Origin: Vitellaria paradoxa
Taxonomy: Eukaryota; Streptophyta; Magnoliopsida; Ericales; Sapotaceae
Direction: 5' to 3'
Length of the DNA stretch: 64,000 bases
Assembly (NCBI GenBank): GCA_019916065.1
Contig: CM034243.1
Span: 23,958,147 to 24,022,146 of the forward strand
The notes under the pieces were generated by a model that saw only the letters and a program-made list of their open reading frames with translations, searched no databases and was not told where the DNA came from. Positions 1-11,600 of this stretch are shown one piece after another (position 1 is the stretch's first letter; every line of letters begins with the position of its first letter). Position numbers and translations under genes: made by a program.

Positions 1-1550
1 GCAGAAGGCTCGAGTCCAGTCACCATAGCGTGAAGTGCTGACTTGGAGCTAAGCTCTTTTCCCTAATTAGACACAAGGCGTTAATTTTCTCTTCTCTAAA
101 ACGAAGCTCCATTCCATAGTTATGCGCTTGGCACTAACTACCCTTCTCGTTTGGAGCGAGGCTCTTTTTTCTAGTTAACCATTTTCCCAGTTATGCGCTA
201 ATTGTCCATTCTCCAGTGGAGCAAGGCTCCTTTTTTCCAATTATGCGCTAAACGCTAACTGTTCTTTCTCATCCATTAGGTTCCATTTTATAGTTAAACA
301 TGAGGTACTAACTGTCTTTTATCACCTGGAGCTAAGTTCTTTTCCCAAAGTTATATGCAAGACACTAACTTTCATTTTAGTCTTGGAGCTAGGCTCTAAC
401 AATACAAAGACGATTACTCCTAAAAAATACCTAGAGCTAGGACTTTTTCTCTTCCTCATCCTATCTCAAGAATAGGCTCTTTTACACTGATCTTGTATAT
501 AGGTCTGACTTTACCAGTCGCTTTCTCATACATATTTGCAAATCACACCCGCACTAGGCATTGTTCCAGAGCTACATCGACCTAATCCATTAGAAGGGTA
601 CATAGGTAGCTTAAGTAGATAGCTTGAGTGTGGTCTCCACGGTCTGTATAGACCATTTGCACAAAATGCTAACTTAGACTTAGAGTTAGGCTCTTGCATC
701 TGCATACTTGTTTACATCTCATCAACATATAGTTTGGACCACCTTAGGTCTTAACTACGTCGACCTGATCCCTTCAGAGGGTACGTAGGCAACTCGAGCA
801 CATAGCTTAAGTTCGGTCACTCTAGCCTTTACAGACCATCTTTGAATGCTCACTATTTCTCAGCATGCACACACACACATACTCATCCATAAGGACTTCA
901 TAAATCCATACATCTAACTCCATGAACTTCTTAAGGTGTGTTACTACCACATAGGCTGACATCACACTATACTGCACACACGAGCTAAGCCCAGCCACCT
1001 CATATTTTATACATCATTCGTATTCATGAGTTGTATGCAATGATCATTATAAACCAGAGTATTATATTGTGAGATTATGATTGCAAAAGAGCGAAAAAAG
1101 ATTCTAGATATCTCTAGGTATCCAGGTGTAATGGTTTCTGTGCAGAGCTGAACCCGCGAACCCATTATCTCTGATTGAACAGACTAGTCGAGAGTCACTA
1201 AAAATGGCCATTTATCACATCTTTTAAAAACATAAAACAACATATTTTAAAGCATAATAAAAATTCGGGTTTCTCGATATACCAATTTTGAAAATGTTGA
1301 GTGGTGACTCCTAATCTTTGTAATCAAGGCCCTATTTCAAAACAAAACATACTTTTTCACATTTAGGCGATCTCAGATGCACTGTGTTGCAATAAAACTC
1401 ATGACCTACACACGTTGACCCTAGCACATAGATTCGGTCGTGACAACGGGTAGGATATTGAAAGTTATCCCACCTTAATGTTTTGAGAGCAAACTTTGTA
1501 AGAAGAGAAAGATAAAAGAATCCCAAAAATGAGTAGGTTGTGTACTATGA
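1..1550. mobile_element. degraded Tat/Ogre-like Ty3/gypsy remnant
   Basis: No intact reading frame survives. Two related blocks near 570-640 and 750-830 contain variants of 'acgtcgacctgat' followed by 'agggtacgtaggca'. A block near 1265-1310 reads like 'tttctcgatataccaatttt' followed by 'tggtgactcc'. In plant genomes these phrases are typical of the untranslated regions of Tat/Ogre-type gypsy elements. No LTR pair, target duplication or coding domain is visible, so the boundaries are approximate and the family assignment rests on recalled similarity. Short open frames here on the minus strand look like chance. Confidence 0.5.
40..440. repeat. degenerate ~65-75 bp tandem repeats
   Basis: A unit resembling 'ggagctaggctctttt', then an 'agttatgcgctaa' motif, then 'cactaact' recurs about six times with substitutions and small indels. 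It lies inside the gypsy-like remnant and is probably a tandem array from its untranslated region. No coding sense is apparent. Confidence 0.6.
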
Positions 1551-1849
1551 ATGCAAACAATGGTGGAATGGTGAGTATTATACGCAAAAAACACAAGCAT
1601 AAAATGCAAATAAATGATAAAAGAATGAATAAAAGACTTCATATTTTCTTTAATAAAAAATAAAAAAGAAACAGAAAATTCATGAGAAAAGAATAGTGAA
1701 AGGCTTGTGTGGAAGAAAGGCAAATTAGGAATTGAGCTTGAAGAATTACAATCGTATAGTTTGCTCTCTTAACATTATTTTTGAACTCTTTTCCATTCTT
1801 TGGTACCCAATATCTTAGGGCCAAGTTACAACCCATGAGAAGTCCTAGA

Positions 1850-3000
1850 GGATCTTTAGTTGAATGGTAATGGTCTCACATAAACATGGTAAATCAATGC
1901 ATGATTTTTTGATTATTGCATTATGGATATCCTATCTCGGAGACTATATCCCTTTTCATTTGTTATTGCACATTTTTTGAAAACTGGTATGTGAGCTTCC
2001 TTCTGTTGCTGAACTTTTACTCTTCTCACAGACAAACTTTGGGTTGAGGTGGATATTAATGAACCATTTTCAGAGTGTTTCAATTATGAGGGATTTCCAG
2101 GTAAGAATTTGAAATTGAAGCACATCTAGATTGGGTTCATGTGTATGCATCATGCAAATGTTCACCGCAAGCACTCATAAAATTGTTTTCATACACACAT
2201 GCACATGTTTCTTACATTATTCAACTGTGTTGATATATCTTGTGCAATCAATTGAGATTAGTGAGGATAGTTAGATGCATTGTAATTGTGTGCTTGAATT
2301 GTTGTGTAGAGAGAATGAAAACGGGTTATATTTTACTTTGAGGGTATTGTGAAGATATTTGTGGGTATCATCTCTAAAAACCTTGATGAGACATGACTCA
2401 TCTAGAAGGGGTTCAAAAACTTGTTGCATTCACTGAATGCAACTATATAACCTACAAAAGTGACTAGGTAGATTCATTTAATTGTTCTAATTTTATTTGG
2501 ATAGGAATTAGAAGAGAGAGACATTGTTAGGGACTAACAAAGACTTGGGTGGGGGCGTGATTAGTTGCTAATCGTGCATATTATTGATAATATTTTGATA
2601 TATTTCAATGCAATTTTAGAGTTAATTACATATTCTTGAACATATTTATGCACTTGATCGATTTTTATTTTTTATTGTGAATTTCAAGTGAAAATAATCA
2701 AGTATGAGCAACAGGAGACCAAGTTGATGCCAAGAAATTGAGAAAGATTGAAGTTGAAATGCTAAAGATGATAGGATTTGAATCCAAGGTGGTAGGCTTC
2801 AAACCCTAACAAGGAGAAATGCAAAGTTGGACATATTGGAAATTAGATTTGGATCCAAGGAATCGGGATTTGAATCCAATACACAAGCAACACTATCTGG
2901 AACACAATGGAAATTGGATTCAAATCTAGCCAAGGAGGAATCGAATCCTATACACATCAAAGGGAATCTTAATCCCATTAGATGTCTCTCATTACAAAAC
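1850..3000. mobile_element. possible 3' part of a gypsy element with polypurine tract
   Basis: A purine tract 'cttgggtgggggcgtga' at about 2544-2560 is followed by 'ttagttgctaatcgtgcat'. This resembles the polypurine tract to 3' LTR junction of plant Athila/Tat gypsy elements. A 69-bp open segment at 2032-2100 is flanked by AG and GTAAGA. No matching second LTR was found, so this may be the tail of the same decayed element as 1-1550. Between 2770 and 2970 there are diverged repeats of a 'gaaattggattcaaatc' motif. Confidence 0.35.
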
Positions 3001-3001
3001 A

Positions 3002-3008
<7 letters not shown>

Positions 3009-3045
<37 letters not shown>
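3009..3045. repeat. (TA)n microsatellite
   Basis: An uninterrupted TA dinucleotide run in AT-rich intergenic DNA. No regulatory meaning can be assigned. Confidence 0.9.
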
Positions 3046-3048
<3 letters not shown>

Positions 3049-3049
3049 T

Positions 3050-4775
3050 TATTAAATTTTATTTTGTATAGAATTTGTTATGTTATATGTTATAATTAAT
3101 GATATTATGCACAAAAAAATTCTATAGTGTACTGGGATAATACACTTTATTATACAAAAAATACTTGATTTCTTGTAAATTTCTTTTATGTTAAAAAAAT
3201 ATTAAAAAAATTGCATAACTTTAATTTTTTAATAAGACTAAAATACTTGAATTTTGAATTAATTTAATTTTTTAATAAAATTAAAATAGTAATAGCATTT
3301 TAGTAATTCCATGTCAAAAATCAAAGAGGTCACTTGCCCCCTTTGCCTCTTCTTGGCTCCGCCATTGAATTTATAAGTCTTATAGTTTGGTCCCAGGCTA
3401 GGAAAACCACTTGCAAAGTGAGATTGAGAGAGAATAAGGCTAGGCTTAAGGCTAGAGAGAGATATCTATCTATAACATGTTTCAAAGCTGCAGTCGCGTC
3501 TGCGACTGTCGTATCAGCTTGAGAATTTTTTGTTCAAATGGGTATATTAAATGACCAAAAATATAATAACTTTTTTACTAAACATTAGATAACTACTTAT
3601 GATATGAAATGAGCTAATTTGAGTGATTTGACACTAATGACATTATTGATAACCCATTATTGCTACTATTTTTTTTTTTTTTTTACCTTATTGATATGTT
3701 TCACTTTACTTAATTTTTTAAATTAAAAAAAAAAACTTACTATATTTTAATAATTTGTTTTATAAAAATACTATTATAAAATTATTGAATAATGGTTAAA
3801 TGTGTTTAATACAAAAACAACATTTGATATTTATTGAACCTCTTTAAATTATGATTCAATCAAAAATTATTATGTTCAATACTAAAAAATTTATTATAAA
3901 TAATATGATTTATAGTGATTTTTTTTTTATTTTTCATATATGTTTATCTATTCAAAAATTAAAAGTGAAATCAAAGTAAACAGCATAACATTCTCCAAAT
4001 CGCTGAGAAATCGTTTGTCTCGTCGATTTCTCACCACGACAGTTAGTTGTTTTAGTCTATCGCCGAGATATCAGCTTGTTTCGGTCACGATAAAACGAGA
4101 TGACTATCCTTGGCCCATTTCTTTAACGCAGGCTGAGATCTCGTCACGCCATCTATCGATTCCGATACGTCTTAGATGATATCTTGATGTTTCAAATGAT
4201 ACTTTGAACCATGATCTATAATATTAAAAGAATGTATTTTCTCTCTTTTCTCTCTTTCACTTCAATCTTACGTGGTTTGTCTATTTGATCTTCATTCTAT
4301 TTTTTTGTTTTTTACAAATTTATGAATTATTTTTTAAATTATTTCAATCTACTATCTTCTCTTTTCTTTTCTCATTCACAAAATATTTGTTTCCTTGTCC
4401 CAAATCTCTAAGACACTACAAATTTACATTTTTTTTTTGGTATATAGAACCACTAGAGTTGGGGCATACATTTTTAATAAACTTAAATGAACTCATAGGT
4501 TACAAAAAAAAAACCCAATTACTTATAAATTCAATATAAACGAACTTATGGGTTTTAAAAAAGAGACCCACTTGCTATAAATTTAGTATGGTTGTAAAAT
4601 TTATATATTTCAAATACATTAACAATTATATTGAAAAAATGAAAAATAGAATTAAATTACAAAATACAAATAAAAATACTTAAATAATAATTAGGTTATC
4701 TCTCTTATACCAACAAATCTTAATATTTTTAAAATTTAAAAATACAAAAGAATCAAAATATTAATTAGGCTCATG
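3050..4775. other. AT-rich intergenic DNA without a gene
   Basis: Long A/T runs and no credible coding sequence. A less AT-rich patch at 3985-4200 carries repeated 'gagat' and 'ctcgtc' words, as seen in dispersed plant repeats; the open frame across it has no recognisable domain and I treat it as chance. Confidence 0.6.
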
Positions 4776-5117
4776 AATAGTTATTTTTTAATTTTAATTT
4801 TAAATTTAAATTGGTCACGTTGACTATATTTATTTTATTTTATAAAGTACATACAATTAATAATAATATTTTTATTTGAGTTATTTTTATAAAATTAAAC
4901 CAAAATTTATTATCAAGTCTTGTGTGACACTTTCTATATTGATCATTATACTTTTTTCTTTAATTTTTATAAATCTTTGAATAAAATTAGTCTTGGGAGT
5001 AATTTTTTTCTAAATTCTAATTTTAAATTTTAAATTGGTTAGGTTGACCATATTTTTTTTATAAAGTACAATGTACGATTAATAATGATATTTTTAATTT
5101 ATGTTATTTTTACAAAA
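4776..5117. repeat. direct duplication of ~120 bp
   Basis: Two diverged direct copies, about 4776-4895 and 4998-5117, share 'ttttaaatt.taaattggt' then 'ggttgac(c/t)atat' then 'ataaagtac' then 'attaataat.atatttttat'. The copies are offset by about 222 bp and are non-coding. Confidence 0.65.
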
Positions 5118-6668
5118 GAAATAAAAAATATAAACTCTTAGAATTCATATAGAAATTCGATTTTGATTAACATTATCGGCTACTTAATATTGACACAAAT
5201 AAAAAATATAAATATAAATATAAAAAATAATTAAATAATTATTTTTTGTAATTACGCAACTCTATTGAATTTTTTTGTAATATATTTAAAAATTATGTTT
5301 TGTTGGGTCAAAACTAGTTTAGAAGAAAGAGATAGGGTCACACGCTTGACTTCGTAATTAGAGGTGCAATCATAATTAACCATAAACAACCCTAATCAAA
5401 GTTATGTAACTACTTTAAATCATATAATAATAGAATTATAATAAAATAATCATAAAATAAATTCACAGTCCATGATTGCATGGCCATGCTCCAATCGATA
5501 CAATACATGTTCATGCGGGCTTTTACAACCCAATTGAATATAAAAATAAATATTTGATACAAAATATTTTCTCAGAGATCAAAAGAATAAATTGTATCAA
5601 AATACAGTGTGATATATATCAAACTAAAATCATTGGTCTTGACCAGGGGCCAGGGTTCTCACATGAATCTCAAGCTCAACACTTATAATAAAGTTTATAG
5701 GGAAATAAGCACGGGTTTACTTGTGTCTACTGTGTGAATGCATGTTTGGAGCGCCAAATTTTGGTCAAAAAATAAAAAAATAATAAAATTTGGATTATTG
5801 GGTGTTTGGTGTATTCTTCGAAAAGTGTAAAAAAAGTTGATAGAAATAAAAAAATTGATAAAAGTTGAAAAAAATTGAAGAAAATGAGTAAAAGTAGAAG
5901 AAAATTGAAAACAAAAATCGTAAAAGTTGGAGAAAATTGGAAAAAAATTAAAGATTTTTGGTGTAAAAAAAGTTAGAAAAAATTATAAGAGATTGAAAAT
6001 TTTTGACTAAATTTAACTCTCCAAACGTACACCAAGTTTAAAAGTATATGTAATATCATCACCTATACACCAAGTTTAAAAGTATATGTAGGTGTTATTT
6101 GGAGTAAGACAAAATGAGATAAATTGAGATAAAATGTGATTTGGGAAGAATTCGTAATGCGTGCAGTGAGAGAAAAAAGTTGATGTGATATAAAGTTAAC
6201 AGAGATTTATAGAAATTTTTAGAGATTTTCAGCAAAATATATCAAACCAAACGGACCCGTAATATCATCACTTATATTTTTATCTCATCAGAGTTCATCC
6301 ATTTAAGTTCTTATTTTTACATTTACGATCATATCATCACACACGCGCACACGAGGGAGGTGTTTTGCAATACCAAACTATGGAGGCAATATCAACCCCA
6401 AACTTACCGTTTATTTGAGTTTCCATCTAAATTTTGAAAAAAATATTCACATACTCCTAATAAGTGAAGTTTAAATTTATTTAGATTGTATTTAAAGTTT
6501 TAAAATTTTTTAAAAAAATTTTAAAAATTTTCAATTCTCTTTAATTAAATTTCGTAACATATAATTTTTATATCAAACACTAGTTTTTATTTTTTATTTT
6601 TTTTTTATCTTTTTCAGAATTCTTAACGCTAACTTGTTTTTGAAATTCCTTATATATAAATATTTAAT
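5118..6668. other. AT-rich intergenic DNA with MITE-like fragments
   Basis: No gene is supported. A segment at about 6088-6259 starts 'ggtgttatttggagtaag' and ends near 'ccaaacggaccc', which looks like a small non-autonomous DNA element. A related 'gtttggagtaagaaaaaat' module recurs at about 6808 inside the next element. 5741-6035 is purine-rich repeat-like DNA built from 'aaaagttgaaaaaaattg' variants. Confidence 0.45.
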
Positions 6669-7218
6669 GGGTAAATTTCACTAATCTCCCCTGAGATTTC
6701 TGACACTAACAAAAACCTCCCCTGAGGTTTCTGAAATAACATTGCCCTCCCTTCTTTTACCAGATAAATTTCACTAACCTCCCCTGATCTATTTTTTCCC
6801 GTAAAAGTCCTGTTTGGAGTAAGAAAAAATAAGATAAATTGAAATAAAATATAGTTTAAGAATGATTTTGGCACATTTTTTTTGAAAAATAGCAAACTAT
6901 GGGATAAATTGAGATAAAATGTAATTTTGGGTTGATTTTGACATCTTTTTTTTAGAAAATAGTAAACTATGAGAACAATTTTTCAAATCCGTTCCCATAG
7001 ATTCAAAAAAATTCACAAAAAATAGCGACAATAATACTCGTTTGAAAGTTTTCGATACAAAAAATATAATTGTATACAAAATTTACATATTCAAAAGCCT
7101 CAGGGGAGGTTAGTGAAATTTATCCGGTAAAGAAAGGGAGGGCAGTGTCATTTCAGAAATCTCAAGGGAGATTTCTGTTGGTGTCAAAAACCTCAAGGGA
7201 GGTTAGTGAAATTTACCC
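6669..7218. mobile_element. MULE-type inverted-repeat MITE, 550 bp
   Basis: The ends are inverted copies: GGGTAAATTTCACTAA at the left and TTAGTGAAATTTACCC at the right. Related inverted blocks (aacctcccctgaggttt, gccctcccttctttacc) extend further inwards. The element is flanked by a perfect 9-bp duplication, atatttaat, at 6660-6668 and 7219-7227. A 9-bp duplication is characteristic of Mutator-like transposition. No transposase is encoded, so it is non-autonomous. Its right end is 187 bp upstream of the GTPase ATG, so it lies in or next to the promoter. Confidence 0.85.
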
Positions 7219-7362
7219 ATATTTAATTCAATTTTTGGTATTACAAACGCCGAACGAAACCGTACATAATTGTTTTTGAAACACCGAAATGGGGTGGACG
7301 CCGCGCAGAAAAGCAAAAGCTTGTTGAGGCTTCAGTTCCAACGAGGAAGAAGAGGAAGCAGT

Positions 7363-7404
<42 letters not shown>
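7219..7404 (+). promoter_or_regulatory. 5' flank and probable 5' UTR of the GTPase gene
   Basis: A short stretch between the MITE and the start codon. It contains a minor upstream ORF beginning with the ATG at 7289 (12 codons, out of frame with the main ORF, ending at 7327) and an (AG)n run at 7366-7404 directly before the ATG. The reading frame is open back to about 7270 without an in-frame ATG, so 7405 is the first usable in-frame start. No clear TATA box was identified. Confidence 0.5.
7366..7404. repeat. (AG)n microsatellite in 5' leader
   Basis: About 19 AG units immediately upstream of the start codon. GA/CT repeats are common in plant 5' leaders and can be bound by GAGA-binding (BBR/BPC) factors; that role is inferred, not shown. 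Confidence 0.85.
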
Positions 7405-7408
<4 letters not shown>

Positions 7409-8643
7409 TAGTCCGAGCACTAATTTCATCAAAGCTCAAACACCTCCTTCCATTTTCTCACTTGGTAGGCACATATACAAAGCCTATGTCTGCATCTCTT
7501 CCATTGATCTCTGAACCGCAAACCAAACCTTACCTACAGAACCCTACTAAAACCCTACCCTCACAATTCTCTCTGAGGCCTTTCTCTTCACAACTCAAAC
7601 AATCCAAAATCAAAACGCTTTCCCTCAACAGAGATGGAAATTACGACGAATCCACCTCTCAGACCCTCCTTATTTGCCCTGGCTGTGGTGTGCCGATGCA
7701 GGGCACAGACCCAAAACAACCTGGGTTTTTCATCAAACCATTGACCAAAAACCCTGATTACAAGTTTCCGATTGATCGAAACCCGGTTGCAGACGAACCG
7801 GAGATATCGAATTCCCTGAAAAGGGGAATTCTCAAAGCGCTTGTAGAACCTGAAAATGTGGAGAACTCTGAGAATTCTAAGCCTAATTTTCCAGAAAAGC
7901 CCGTGGTTTGTGCGAGGTGTCACTCGCTGAGGCATTACGGGAAAGTGAAGGACCCGACCGTGGAGAATTTATTGCCAGATTTTGATTTTGATCATACGGT
8001 TGGGAGGAAGTTGAATTCGATAAGGGGCGCTAGGACAGTTGTTCTGATGGTGGTGGATGCAGCAGACTTTGATGGGTCCTTTCCGCGGAAGGTGGCGAAG
8101 TTGGTTTCGGCTACCATTGATGAGAATTCGGCGGCGTGGAAGGAGGGGAAGTCAGGGAATGTGCCGCGGGTAGTGTTGGTGGTGACAAAGATTGATTTGT
8201 TGCCCGCTTCATTGTCTCCGACTAGTTTGGAGCATTGGGTTCGGACGAGGGCAAGAGAGGGAGGAGCTAACAAGATAACGAGTGTGCATTTGGTGAGTGC
8301 ATTGAGAAATTGGGGGTTAAAGAATCTTTTTGATGATGTGGTGGGATTGGCAGGACCACGAGGGAATGTGTGGGTAGTTGGAGCACAGAATGCAGGGAAG
8401 TCAACTTTGATCAATTCGATTGGGAAGTTTGTTGATGGGAAGGTTACACATTTGACAGAAGCACCAGTACCTGGGACTACATTGGGCATTGTCAGGGTTG
8501 AGGGGTTACTGCCCAGTCAGGCAAAGTTGTTTGACACACCAGGGCTTTTGCATCCTCATCAAATTTCTACTAGGCTGACAAGGGAAGAGCAGAAGCTTGT
8601 ACAGATTAGCAAGGAGTTGAAAGCCAGGACCTTCAGAATCAAG
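7405..8643 (+). CDS. GTPase gene exon 1 (aa 1-413)
   Basis: Encodes the transit-peptide-like N-terminus, the zinc-finger cysteines and the complete permuted GTP-binding core. It ends ...TFRIK with donor AAG|GTTAGT. The frame reads on into the intron as an unrelated tail to 8712, which is not expected in the mature protein. Confidence 0.9.
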
Positions 8644-11600
8644 GTTAGTAAAATGCTTCCTTTCTTGTTAAAGACTAAAAACATACAATGTGATTTACTG
8701 TTATATTGTTAAGCCAAATGAGCATGCATGATATTTTCAACTTTGTTGTGATGTGTAACTCTGAATTTTGGAGAAAGCAATAACTACTTATCCCACACAC
8801 CACGCTTTTGGAGCAAAGCTGGTTTTTGTTGAGTTTCCCTTAAATCCTCATTTTTATTGATTTTTAGTTGTTTTGTTTGTTATATTTGAACACCGCTAGA
8901 TCTAAGGCTACATTTAGTATGTGAGAATGGGAATGAAAGTTGGAATGGAATAAGCATTTCCATTCCTTTGTTTGATCCTGAAATCAAATAATGTTGGAAT
9001 GGAATTACCATTCTCATCCTTTTGTTACTAGAATGGAATAGTCATTTGTATTTTAATATTAACTTAAATTAAATTAAAAATAAAATGAAATAAAAAAATT
9101 TTTAGAGGTGGTGGGGTGGTTGGTGTGGGGGAGAAGGTAGATGGTGGTGGTGGGTGGTGATGACGGGAGGATAGTGGTAGTGGAGGTGTTGGTGGGTGGT
9201 GGAAGTAGTATTATTGATATGTGGGTGGTGATGGTAGAGGTGGTGATGAGTGGTAGCGGTGGCGAAGGTGGGTGGGTAGCGTTGGCGGCGGATGTGGGTG
9301 GGTGGGTGGGTGGTGGTGGTGTGGATCCATGGTTGTAGTGGTGATGAGTTGCCCATAAATTTTGTTGCTCGAGCTTGGCTCAGCAAACTAATTTTTTATT
9401 CTCGGCTTGCGAATAGTTCTACTAAGCTACTAGCAAGCTCTAGCTTGAGTTCGACAAATAAAACAAGAGTTGCTAAATAAGCTTTTGAGTTCTCATTCAT
9501 TATAATGGACTTAACTACTTATATAGGGGGAACACAAGTACTCAAACAATTTTCAGAATGAATGAAACTCTCAATTGTTTTTCATGTTAAAAGGTCAAAA
9601 TAAAAAAGAGGTTTCCTAAATACTATTAGAGTATTAGCCACCATTTCACTTAAAAGCTTAACTTGTAAGAAATAAGAACAATTTTATTATTTAATTATCA
9701 TATACTCTCAACACACCTCCCATATGTGGACATATTGAATTGCTTTGACAAGGATAATTTTTGTAATATATGAGAAGCCAATTGATTGATTGAGTCAAGA
9801 GTTCTTTAATTCCCAGTTAGTCTAGAATTTTCAAAAGTACTAATGTTCCGTTGCTAGGTCTTTCTTTGTACATTGATGGATGATAAGTATTAAAGTGTGG
9901 TAATGTTATTTTCTTTTCTGAGTGCGTAATTACCCCTCCTTGTTGTTGGTTTAAGCCATGATTAGAAGATGTTACTCTATTAGGTTCAACACTACTTTGT
10001 AAGGTTCTAAACAGACTAATTATGATAGCACTTGGCATCTTTGTTACATGGATTCTTTTAAATATATGACGTACCCGTATTGGATACTTGATGCTTGAAT
10101 AAGAATACTTGGGTAAGGGTATAGTTTACAGGTCCCAATATAATTGAATATCCATACAAATATGTTTAACAATCCGATTTTAGCATATAATTTATGCATA
10201 AAAATTATATTTTATGTATAAAGTACTCAAATAGAACCTTGTTAATGTCATACTATGTTATAAAATAAAATACTTATATTAAATATATAAATATTTTTTT
10301 ACGTCCTAATATCCTTAAATAAGAGAATTAATGGATCTGACTTTTAGGTTGTGTTTGGGAGTTTTAAAGTATGAGGTTTGAGGTGTTTAGATGGCGTGAG
10401 TTGGTATGAGTTATAAGGTGTTCAGGAACATGGGTTTAAAAATAATGAACCTATACTTGGAAGTTTATTTTTAAATGGGTTCGAAGGTGTTTATTAGTGT
10501 ATATAATGACACATACCTTATTTATTCGTTAAGTAGCAAGTACTGCAATAGCTATTGGTGTCTGGACATGTTCATGTAAAACAATATATTATGATATATA
10601 TTAAACCAAACCAAACCAAGCATTTTCCCACTAGGTGGGGTCGGTTATATGGATTTGTCGACGCCAATTAGATCTGTTTAGGGGCATGTCTTCCGATAAA
10701 TCTAGGTAGGTTAGGTTATGTTTAATGGTTTCTTTCCAGCTTCTCTTGGGTCTTCCTCTACCTCTCCTACTCCTGGCAATCTCCATACTTTCACACCTTC
10801 TAGCAGGTACCTCTGCTGAACGTCTTCTAACATGGCCAAACTATCTTAATCGGTTTTCTCTCATTTTATCTTCAATCGGTGCTATTCCTACTTTACCCCT
10901 AATCTTCTCGTTCCTAATCCTATCTTTCCTTGTAATCCCGCACATCCACCTTAGCATCCTCATCTCCGCAACTGCCATCTTCTGACCATGATTATGCTTT
11001 ATTGCCTAACACTCTGATCCATATAGCAGCGCTGGTCTAACCGTTACCTTATAATACTTTTCTTTCACCTTGAGGGGGATTTTTCGGTCGCACAAAACTC
11101 CCGAAGTACTCCTCCATTTGGTCCACCCAGCTTGAATCCTGTGACTTACATCAGTATCAATCTCTCCATCTTGTTGCACCATAGATCCAAGGTACCTAAA
11201 TTTATCTTTCTCTACAATCTTTTGTGTGCCTAAACTTACTTCTATACTATCCGTTATCTTACTTTGACTAAACTTACGTTCCATATATTCCGTCTTGCAT
11301 CGGCTTAGCCTAAACCCTTTTGTCTCTAACGTATCCCGCCACAATTCTAGCTTAGCGTTCACTCTTTCTCTCGTCTCATCTACTAAAATAATATCATCTG
11401 CAAATAGCATACACCATGGCACCTCATCCTGAATATGTCTTGTAATCTCATCCATAACTAAAGCAAACAAGTACGGGCTTAAAGCTGAGCCTTGATATAA
11501 ACCAATCGTAATAGGGAACTTATTAGTCTCTCCACCAATCGTCCGTATAGATGTCATGGCTCTATCATACATGTCTTTTATTGCCTCAATATATGCGACA

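Noticed and set aside
3940..4179. 79-aa frame in an AT-rich region
   Set aside because: No domain; overlaps a repeat-like patch of gagat/ctcgtc words.
7270..7404. N-terminal extension of the GTPase starting at a non-ATG codon
   Set aside because: There is no ATG in that frame before 7405 and the extension encodes an Arg-Glu run from the (AG)n repeat.
7588..8489. Minus-strand open frames of 115 and 165 aa across GTPase exon 1
   Set aside because: They are mirror images of a real coding exon with no domain of their own.
9102..9480. Three open frames with Gly/Val or His/Thr repeats
   Set aside because: They arise from the GGT minisatellite read in different frames.
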